From Sphingobacterium humi (GTDB lineage Bacteria > Bacteroidota > Bacteroidia > Sphingobacteriales > Sphingobacteriaceae): 64,000 nucleotides of DNA. Below the pieces are notes generated by a model. The model was not told the origin of the DNA. It saw nothing but the letters and a program-made list of their open reading frames with translations, and did not search any database. The position numbers were made by a program, and so were the translations under genes. Below, piece after piece: positions 57,833 to 64,000 of this stretch (position 1 is the stretch's first letter; every line of letters starts with the position of its first letter). The stretch is taken from contig NZ_WSQA01000001.1 of the NCBI RefSeq assembly GCF_009768885.1, forward strand, positions 124,001 to 188,000, written 5' to 3'.

Positions 57833-57854
57833 GCCCTCTCAAAATGGAGAGGGC
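57833..57854. terminator. Hairpin between convergent genes
   Basis: Perfect 8-bp stem GCCCTCTC/GAGAGGGC around a 6-nt loop, between the stops at 57823 and 57874. No T run, so strength is uncertain. Confidence 0.6.
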
Positions 57855-57873
57855 GTAATTAGTAAGTATCCTT

Positions 57874-58566
57874 TTATAATTCTTGATTCGATATCTTGGG
57901 TACAACCTGCACAATAAATCGTTGATTTGCTTCCTCGTTTTTCATCACCCTTCCTACGCCACCCCATCCATTTCCAGCAATCTGTAAATCTATTAATCCC
58001 TTATATTTTGGATCTTCCAAATTGATCCCTTGGTTTAACCAAAATTTCCACAGAGAATATGCCCTTGCGTAACTCAATTGGTATTCAGCAGACATACCCG
58101 CTGGACTTAAATCAGCGTTATTTAATTTTGAGGCATACCCAGATATGACCACTAAATAAGTAACTTTATTATCCTGGTTTTCATTTTGCTCGTTTGCTTC
58201 TACAACGATTTGATCCAATACCGATTTTAACTTCTTACCCGCACTTAAAATCTTCAACTTGGTAACATCGAAATTTTCTAAATCATTTCCATTTATCCCG
58301 GCTTTTGCAACGGAAAACTTCACATCAAAGGCCAATAGAAATCGCTTATAATCCTCTTCATACCTAAAAAAATCATTGTCATTTTTTAGGGGTTTTAATG
58401 ATTCCTCGACTTCTCGATAAACACGTAACTGCTCTTCCTTGGCTCTTAATTTATTCACATTGTCAACATAAGTAACAACGAACAAAACGAGAACAATAAA
58501 GAACAAACTCGTCATTAAATCAGAAAAGCTTATCCAGAAAACAGAACTGCCAGACTTCTTGCTCAT
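57874..58566 (-). CDS. MotB/OmpA-like motor stator protein (ZorB-like)
   Basis: 230 residues. The single N-terminal helix FWISFSDLMTSLFFIVLVLF keeps Asp16, the ion-channel aspartate of MotB/ZorB, in the FWIS-x-SDLMT context typical of ZorB. A coiled linker leads to a divergent OmpA-like peptidoglycan-binding domain (VVISGYASKL; SYARAYSLWKFWLNQGI; EEANQRFIVQVV). It should anchor the motor to the cell wall and conduct protons together with the protein encoded 2 nt upstream. Last gene of the operon. Confidence 0.86.
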   Translation of the reverse strand: MSKKSGSSVFWISFSDLMTSLFFIVLVLFVVTYVDNVNKLRAKEEQLRVYREVEESLKPLKNDNDFFRYEEDYKRFLLAFDVKFSVAKAGINGNDLENFDVTKLKILSAGKKLKSVLDQIVVEANEQNENQDNKVTYLVVISGYASKLNNADLSPAGMSAEYQLSYARAYSLWKFWLNQGINLEDPKYKGLIDLQIAGNGWGGVGRVMKNEEANQRFIVQVVPKISNQEL

Positions 58567-58568
58567 TG

Positions 58569-60182
58569 CTATTTTCCTCCAAAAATTTTCTTAATCACAC
58601 TCCTATTATTTGACGCTTCTATACTAGATTTTATCTCCTGTATGGCAGTCAATAGCGCTAAATTATCTTGACCTTCCTTTACTTTATCTTTTTGTTCAGA
58701 ATTCAGTTTCAAATTCTGGATGAGGTTCTGTAATTCTTTTACTTTTTCAGCACTGACTTTTTCTTGTTTATTATGCACATCAATATATTCCTTCATTTCA
58801 AACAGCACATCCAATTTAGAGAGCTGTTTTAATAAATCCAGCTTTTCTAAATTTTCCAATAGATCAAGTTTATCGAACTTAGTTTTCTTTTCTTGATATG
58901 CTTGAAATAAGGCTACATTTTGATCATCTATTTGACTTAAAACTTTGCTATATTTCAATTTAATATTTTGAGTAACCTCGTTCAGCGTATCCTCCATATT
59001 GTCATTCAATCGCTGGAACATTTGGCTATTGATTTTTTCAAAACTATCCAATGCGTTGAAATGCTTATCTACCGATTCTATAATTTTATTCGATTCTACA
59101 ACTCGAGAATCTAATTTTGCAGCTAAATCTTCAAAATTATTGACGCGATTCATCAATTTATGTAAGGAAGAACTTAAATGACGGGTCTCCGTCATTCCAT
59201 GGTTTAGGGATTCAACAAAATTATTAAACCTATCAAAATTGTTGGTAGCCTTTTCCAGCCTTTGTAATACGGTTGCATTCATCGCAAGGAAGTCTTTAGC
59301 ATTTATTTTTTCGAGTCTATCCAGAATAACATCTTGAGCTTTTAACGTATCGTAATTCCGCTGAAACAAACCAGACAAAGCGCTTACATTACTCGTAAAA
59401 TCTGCATTGAAACCCTGCATGGAACGTGTTAGTTTTGTAATGGACGATCCAAAGTCATTACTTACTTGGGGTAGCAATTCTGTTTGAATGAAATTATAAA
59501 ATTCATTCTTGCGTTTTTCAACCTTACTTTTTGCAGATTTAAAAACATTCAGCCCAATAATAGTGGTTATGAATAAACCCAAACAACTGGAAATCATAGC
59601 TATACAAACAGCAATTAAAAAACCATCTAGTTTAATGGGGGAGTTATCCGTTTGCCCCTGAATTTGTAAGTACAAACCAATTAAACCAAAGATAATACCC
59701 AATAATGTGGCCATTAACCCTAAGTACAATGGCTTATTAATAGTCTCTTTAATATCTTCTTCCGCAACAGATACATTCCGCTCTACTAAATCCTTAACAA
59801 TATTAAAGTCCGCAATACCGCCATTATTCCTGATTAGGTAGATATTCAATGACCTAATAATTTCATCGAAATAGGTACCGGAAAGGACGTTGCTGTTAAT
59901 TAAATTGAAACTAATTTCATTACTTGACAAGTCGGAAAGCAAATTACCATGCTCATCAAAGATGTTATGTTCATTAATATATGCCATTATACTATCATAC
60001 CCACCATCCTTCAATATTTCTCGATCAATATGGACTTGGTTAACTTTGAAAAAGGACTTTTGCGGAATGAAGGATCGATAGGAAGAAATGTTTACTTTTA
60101 AATTTAAGCCAACTTTTATTTGATATAACACGATTAATGCTATAATTATAATCTCCGCAATTAATAAAAAATTATTCTCCAT
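58569..60182 (-). CDS. MotA/TolQ/ExbB-like channel protein with long coiled-coil tail (ZorA-like)
   Basis: 537 residues. Topology TM1 (NNFLLIAEIIIIALIVLYQI, 2-21), a cytoplasmic loop of about 125 residues, TM2 (LGLMATLLGIIFGLIGLYLQ, about 150-170) and TM3 (FLIAVCIAMISSCLGLFITT, about 186-206), then a tail of about 320 residues that is mostly coiled coil. In the tail, KLDLLENLE-KLDLLKQLS, then KLDVLFEMK, make three 9-residue repeats (about 435-461). A long cytoplasmic tail is a ZorA feature. Overlaps the upstream gene by 1 nt. Confidence 0.88.
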   Translation of the reverse strand: MENNFLLIAEIIIIALIVLYQIKVGLNLKVNISSYRSFIPQKSFFKVNQVHIDREILKDGGYDSIMAYINEHNIFDEHGNLLSDLSSNEISFNLINSNVLSGTYFDEIIRSLNIYLIRNNGGIADFNIVKDLVERNVSVAEEDIKETINKPLYLGLMATLLGIIFGLIGLYLQIQGQTDNSPIKLDGFLIAVCIAMISSCLGLFITTIIGLNVFKSAKSKVEKRKNEFYNFIQTELLPQVSNDFGSSITKLTRSMQGFNADFTSNVSALSGLFQRNYDTLKAQDVILDRLEKINAKDFLAMNATVLQRLEKATNNFDRFNNFVESLNHGMTETRHLSSSLHKLMNRVNNFEDLAAKLDSRVVESNKIIESVDKHFNALDSFEKINSQMFQRLNDNMEDTLNEVTQNIKLKYSKVLSQIDDQNVALFQAYQEKKTKFDKLDLLENLEKLDLLKQLSKLDVLFEMKEYIDVHNKQEKVSAEKVKELQNLIQNLKLNSEQKDKVKEGQDNLALLTAIQEIKSSIEASNNRSVIKKIFGGK

Positions 60183-61039
60183 TATCTTCCACTTAAATAA
60201 TTAACTTTTATACGTTCTACCACCAAATAGGTATCTCCCACTTTTTGTAATTTCCCAACAGAATTATCTACCACTTCAAATGAAGTATGCATGTCTGTAC
60301 GGATATTGATGCCGTCGCAATAACCTTCGAAATATATATTGTGAAAATTAAAGGCATTATTCCTCCCATCCTTATTCCTGTCATCAAATTTGAAATAGTG
60401 TTCACTATTCTTCTCAAAAATGACATAAGGAGTTGTTTGATTGGTTACTTTGGACTCTTTTAAATAGTATTGCCCTCCTTCATTAAGACATTTTGCAGAA
60501 ATATAGCGAGGCGATTGAACGACTTCCTGCTCCACAGTTTGCTGTTCTGTACTAAGTTCACTTACTTCAATGGGTGGAATAGATGCTTTTTTTAATTCAG
60601 AAATTTCATGTTTTAAACCATCAATTACCTGCCCATGGCCAATATTTTCTTGATGAAAATTATTTCTCTCATTTTCAGTTTTTTTAAGTTTTCTCTCTAG
60701 TTTTTCAAACTCACTCTTAGACTTTCCTTGCGCACTAACTTTTGATTTAAAAATCAATAGAATTATTACTAAACCTAAGTTTATAAGAATTGAAACTGTC
60801 AAAATCCAACCATTAGAATACCAATTCCCTGACGAAATACTTGGCTGCGCTATGCTAACCAAATTAGCTGTAGCAACTTTGCTGAGTATTAAAGAAGTTT
60901 TTGTTGCATGGATAGCATTAGTTGATTCAGCAGCTTCATCTAAAGCAAGCTGATGATAAGCCAAATCTATTTTAATGTTAGCCCTTGACTGTATGCTTAA
61001 TGAAAACAATACAATCAATAGAATAAATTTAATTTTCAT
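60182..61039 (-). CDS. Membrane-anchored coiled-coil adaptor protein of the motor operon
   Basis: 285 residues, family unknown. Signal peptide (IKFILLIVLFSLSIQSRA), a short periplasmic region, one membrane helix (GWILTVSILINLGLVIILLI, about 77-97), a basic coiled coil (FEKLERKLKKTENERNNFHQ) and a C-terminal beta-rich domain of about 120 residues in the cytoplasm. It overlaps the ATPase gene by 11 nt and the channel gene by 1 nt, so stoichiometric co-production is likely. A role linking ATPase and motor is inferred from topology only. Confidence 0.78.
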   Translation of the reverse strand: MKIKFILLIVLFSLSIQSRANIKIDLAYHQLALDEAAESTNAIHATKTSLILSKVATANLVSIAQPSISSGNWYSNGWILTVSILINLGLVIILLIFKSKVSAQGKSKSEFEKLERKLKKTENERNNFHQENIGHGQVIDGLKHEISELKKASIPPIEVSELSTEQQTVEQEVVQSPRYISAKCLNEGGQYYLKESKVTNQTTPYVIFEKNSEHYFKFDDRNKDGRNNAFNFHNIYFEGYCDGINIRTDMHTSFEVVDNSVGKLQKVGDTYLVVERIKVNYLSGR

Positions 61040-64000
61040 TAGGAATTAAAACTCTTAGTGAATCATTTAGCATTCCTCTTATGATATAGAAAAACAGCGG
61101 ATCTGCTATATTATCTGTTTCTGCAACTTGCTTTCTCCGTCGTGATATTCCTGCTTCCAAGAATTCTAATGCACGTTTTTTATGTAGAAGCACATCTTGT
61201 AAGATTTTTTTCAAATCCCTTTCTATACCAAAAAGATCTTTTATCAATGGTGTGGCGAAAAACATCTTAACAAAATCCTCATAAACATGATATACTGACT
61301 CTAAATTTTCTAATGAAATATCATCATACTTCATTTCCTTAGCATAATCAATAATGCTGTTATCAGCATCACCTAAATAAGTAGTAAAAATTTTATTGAT
61401 GTTTTTTGAAGACAAGCTAGCTAAGACGGTTTCATCCTCATGTGGCAGCAACACCGCTCCTTGTGCTGTAAGTTCTTTCGGATGTGATGAAGTTAATACG
61501 GTTACAGAAGACATTTCTTCATAAATCCAACGAATAATGAAATCTGTATATTCTTCTAGAATTTCTTTGTGATTGGATTTAGAGCTATCAAGAATATGTA
61601 ATAATTTAGAACCATTCCCAGAAAATATAATTTTATCAGGCTTACTTATCCCCTGTAGTCGCAACGATTTAATATTGAAATAGATCAAAGATGCATAATA
61701 GAATAAATAAATAGCTCTTAAATTCTCATCATTGGCTAAAAATTTCGAGAAACTAATGTTAGACATCCCTGCAAATTCCTTATGGTTTTCTATTGAAAAA
61801 TAATAAGAAATTAAATTGGACATTTTATAGGCTTCCTCATCCTGATCAACATGTTCAATTCCTGATTTTATCGATTTCACTTTATGCTGATTCTCTTGCG
61901 ACAAACTAGCAATAAACTGCTCACCAATCTGATAGAATGTATTTGTATTTAAGGCAGTTTCATAACCGTTAGCATAAATATAATTTGCGCCAAATATCAT
62001 GGAGGTAACATTTTTCACCTGTTGATTTTGATAGGTCACACTATCCACTGTTCCACCTCCGATATCAATGGAAAGAATCGTATTGGACGATCCCAATATT
62101 TTACCTTCTTTAGATATGGCATAAAATGGAGCGACGGATTCACATACTTTGTCAATTTGAATATGTGTTCCAAAATGGATCTCAATAAGTTCTGAAATAT
62201 CAGTTTCTACTTTTTTTATCTGATGTGTTCCATAACTCATAGGGTAACTCCAGATGAATTTACTTTTACGAATATCCCCGTCTTCCTCTAAAACCTTATT
62301 CTTGCACATGACAATAATTTGTTCTAAAAAACTACGTACTTGCGCATCTTGTTCGTCTCTATTCCTTGTTGCGTTTATCCACTTAAGATTTGAAATTGCC
62401 CTAGAGCTATTTGATTTAAGCAATAATTTCTTCTCATAATAAAAGCCAATATTATAATCTAAAATCGATTGGAAATTATTTGGTTGATAATTCTTAAAAT
62501 CAAAAAGGACACTTCGAATTGGGAAATTCACTGCCGACTGGGCACTTATTTCATCGGGCAAAAATTCTTGATCAAATAGTTCCTGCTTTTCAGGATCTAA
62601 TGCAATAAATGTTTGTCCAAAAATGGCACTCTCATTCTTATAGTTCAAGGCTTTCGAGAAACCATTATTTACAGTATACTCTACATGCGTATTCGAAGTT
62701 CCAAAATCTATGGCAAAGGTAAAATTCCCTCCAGCAGCATGTTCTGAAGCCCAGATAGGTATTAATACATTCGCCTCTTTTGAGTCAACTTGACAAATGG
62801 AAATCGTGTCAAAATTATGCTGCAACCGGTAAAAGAAGGTATTATAAAAGGAGCCGTTTTGCCCTGTTTTTGACTTCCTTGATGCTTTGCTAGCCTTTTT
62901 ATTATCAAATTCTACAGTCAAATTACCATTTATATCGGAATGACTTTCATCAATTATATTGATATAATAATTGGGTTTAATGGATGATTTTTTAAAAGGG
63001 AACATTCTTAGATACTGATTATACAGTACAATCTTTCCAGATTGGGATGACACCCCAACATCTTCATACCGACGTGTTAATTCAATAAAGTCTCGCCCTT
63101 TGTTTATGGGGATACGCAGATAAACATCCACCCTACTTTTTCTTTTCACAATTTCCATCATGGGTTTCCCTGCAAATCGCTTATTTATCAAATCATTTAT
63201 AGTAAACAATTCAAAAAATAAAGACTTCAACGGCAGGAGATAACCAACATCATTATCATCCGTTTGATTTGAAAAATTACCATCAAAAAAGAATTTTGAA
63301 TTCAATTTATAAGGAGTTTCATAAATTTCCTCCGCCAAAAAATCTGCATAATGGTAATAAGGATAGACAATGCTTTTTCCAGGTAAAACACGTCGCTCAA
63401 GAGGTATTTCTATATTTTCAACTTTTTGATTCACATCCCATTTGGTATTACTATTTAAATAATTTAAATGGGAAAGATTACCATTATTTGCTAATACCAT
63501 TGGGGTGGGGCCAGTAAATGGCTTATCCGTATGAATCAAAAACTCAGAATCTTTCTGTATATCGTCTATAAGCGTTGATTTTCTAATCTTCCGCAATGGA
63601 AATCCAAATACTTCGATTCGTAAATTGTCGAATGATATCTCCTCAAAATCATTCAGATTTGATTCATTTAGATCACTTAATTCGTGAAAAAAGCTTAAAT
63701 CTGTTGCCTGCAAGTATTCCTTGTTTTTTTTCAAATACCCATAAAATTCGGGCATCAGATGCTTTAGCTGAGGATAAGCCTCAAATAGGGTAAATATATA
63801 TTTAATAAATTCTCTGTTGCGGGCATACAAGGGTTTAATAACACCCGAAAAAAGCGTGTCATTATCAAACGTATGCTTAGCAAATTCTTTCGAATTCGCT
63901 GTCGTAAAAACAATGGACTTAGGCGAGGTTCCTCCTAAAACATATCCGTCCAACAAGAAAATATAAAACCGCTTGAACTCGTCGAATTGGAAGGACTCTT
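61029..64000 (-). CDS. Hsp70/actin-superfamily ATPase (5' end beyond window)
   Basis: The frame runs to base 64000 without a stop, so the true start is outside; the TTG at 63956 is internal. At least 990 residues are visible. Before the ATPase core there is an unusual N-terminal region of more than 400 residues. The core shows phosphate-1 FAIDFGTSNTHVEYTV (about residue 420 from the internal TTG), phosphate-2 SIDIGGGTVDSVTY (about 630) and the adenosine loop FSGNGSKLL (about 775), as in Hsp70/actin/sugar kinase folds. Too long and divergent to be DnaK; it lacks a substrate-binding domain I can recognise. A distant relation to the SrfB family is possible. Confidence 0.83.
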   Translation of the reverse strand, partial: ESFQFDEFKRFYIFLLDGYVLGGTSPKSIVFTTANSKEFAKHTFDNDTLFSGVIKPLYARNREFIKYIFTLFEAYPQLKHLMPEFYGYLKKNKEYLQATDLSFFHELSDLNESNLNDFEEISFDNLRIEVFGFPLRKIRKSTLIDDIQKDSEFLIHTDKPFTGPTPMVLANNGNLSHLNYLNSNTKWDVNQKVENIEIPLERRVLPGKSIVYPYYHYADFLAEEIYETPYKLNSKFFFDGNFSNQTDDNDVGYLLPLKSLFFELFTINDLINKRFAGKPMMEIVKRKSRVDVYLRIPINKGRDFIELTRRYEDVGVSSQSGKIVLYNQYLRMFPFKKSSIKPNYYINIIDESHSDINGNLTVEFDNKKASKASRKSKTGQNGSFYNTFFYRLQHNFDTISICQVDSKEANVLIPIWASEHAAGGNFTFAIDFGTSNTHVEYTVNNGFSKALNYKNESAIFGQTFIALDPEKQELFDQEFLPDEISAQSAVNFPIRSVLFDFKNYQPNNFQSILDYNIGFYYEKKLLLKSNSSRAISNLKWINATRNRDEQDAQVRSFLEQIIVMCKNKVLEEDGDIRKSKFIWSYPMSYGTHQIKKVETDISELIEIHFGTHIQIDKVCESVAPFYAISKEGKILGSSNTILSIDIGGGTVDSVTYQNQQVKNVTSMIFGANYIYANGYETALNTNTFYQIGEQFIASLSQENQHKVKSIKSGIEHVDQDEEAYKMSNLISYYFSIENHKEFAGMSNISFSKFLANDENLRAIYLFYYASLIYFNIKSLRLQGISKPDKIIFSGNGSKLLHILDSSKSNHKEILEEYTDFIIRWIYEEMSSVTVLTSSHPKELTAQGAVLLPHEDETVLASLSSKNINKIFTTYLGDADNSIIDYAKEMKYDDISLENLESVYHVYEDFVKMFFATPLIKDLFGIERDLKKILQDVLLHKKRALEFLEAGISRRRKQVAETDNIADPLFFYIIRGMLNDSLRVLIPNEN

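Noticed and set aside
61029..63956. Start of the ATPase at the TTG 63956
   Set aside because: The same frame continues to the window edge with coding-like sequence, so the true start is further right.
1..64000. CRISPR arrays, prophage modules and insertion sequences
   Set aside because: No regularly spaced direct repeats, no Cas genes, no capsid, terminase or transposase genes were seen.

Overview
The window looks like chromosomal DNA of a Bacteroidota member, probably Sphingobacteriaceae (Sphingobacterium or a near relative). The evidence is a SusC/SusD pair with an STN-type SusC under ECF sigma/FecR control, promoters of the TTTG-N~20-TAnnTTTG type, lipoprotein-rich RND efflux, an S46 peptidase, and a tmRNA whose tag reads GEENYALAA. 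Composition and family calls were judged by eye; no searches were run.

Layout. 1-8.9 kb: leftward glycan-uptake type locus (ECF sigma, FecR, SusC, SusD, FAD-dependent oxidoreductase cut by the left edge). 9-12.7 kb: three small uncharacterised genes (one DUF695-like) and a TPR/AraC regulator. 13-14.1 kb: AAA-type NTPase and NUDIX hydrolase. 14.2-21.8 kb: phenylalanine/tyrosine degradation (amino-acid dehydrogenase, hppD, hmgA, fahA, flavin reductase, long-form phhA). 22-27.4 kb: acyl-CoA ligase, small acetyltransferase, amidohydrolase, then Rrf2 regulator, truncated haemoglobin, DUF488 and a small membrane protein. 27.5-35.8 kb: tripartite RND pump, SMR transporter, ClC protein with CBS domains. 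35.9-42.5 kb: S46 dipeptidyl-peptidase (DPP11 type by one diagnostic residue), an intergenic inverted-repeat element, fbp and pckA. 42.9-47.9 kb: DUF5686 protein, then hisG-hisD preceded by an unlisted 20-codon histidine-rich leader peptide. 48-49.3 kb: histone-H1-like Ala/Lys/Pro-rich protein. 49.55-49.92 kb: tmRNA.

Right of the tmRNA the DNA becomes visibly AT-richer and the gene content accessory: LRR-DUF1963 protein, small ORFs including a YodC-like 58-residue protein, a 1241-residue protein I do not recognise, a nuclease lipoprotein and a DUF6804-like protein. At the right edge there is a tightly coupled leftward operon of at least four genes: a large Hsp70/actin-fold ATPase, a signal-peptide/TM/coiled-coil protein, a MotA/TolQ/ZorA-like channel protein with a long coiled-coil tail, and a MotB/OmpA/ZorB-like protein that keeps the channel aspartate.

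That last operon is the best candidate for an undescribed system. It pairs a Zorya-like ion-driven membrane motor with an Hsp70/actin-type ATPase and an extra membrane adaptor, and shows no ZorC, ZorD or ZorE in view. It lies in an AT-rich segment next to tmRNA, a classic island insertion site, and continues beyond base 64000, so its full gene set cannot be seen here.
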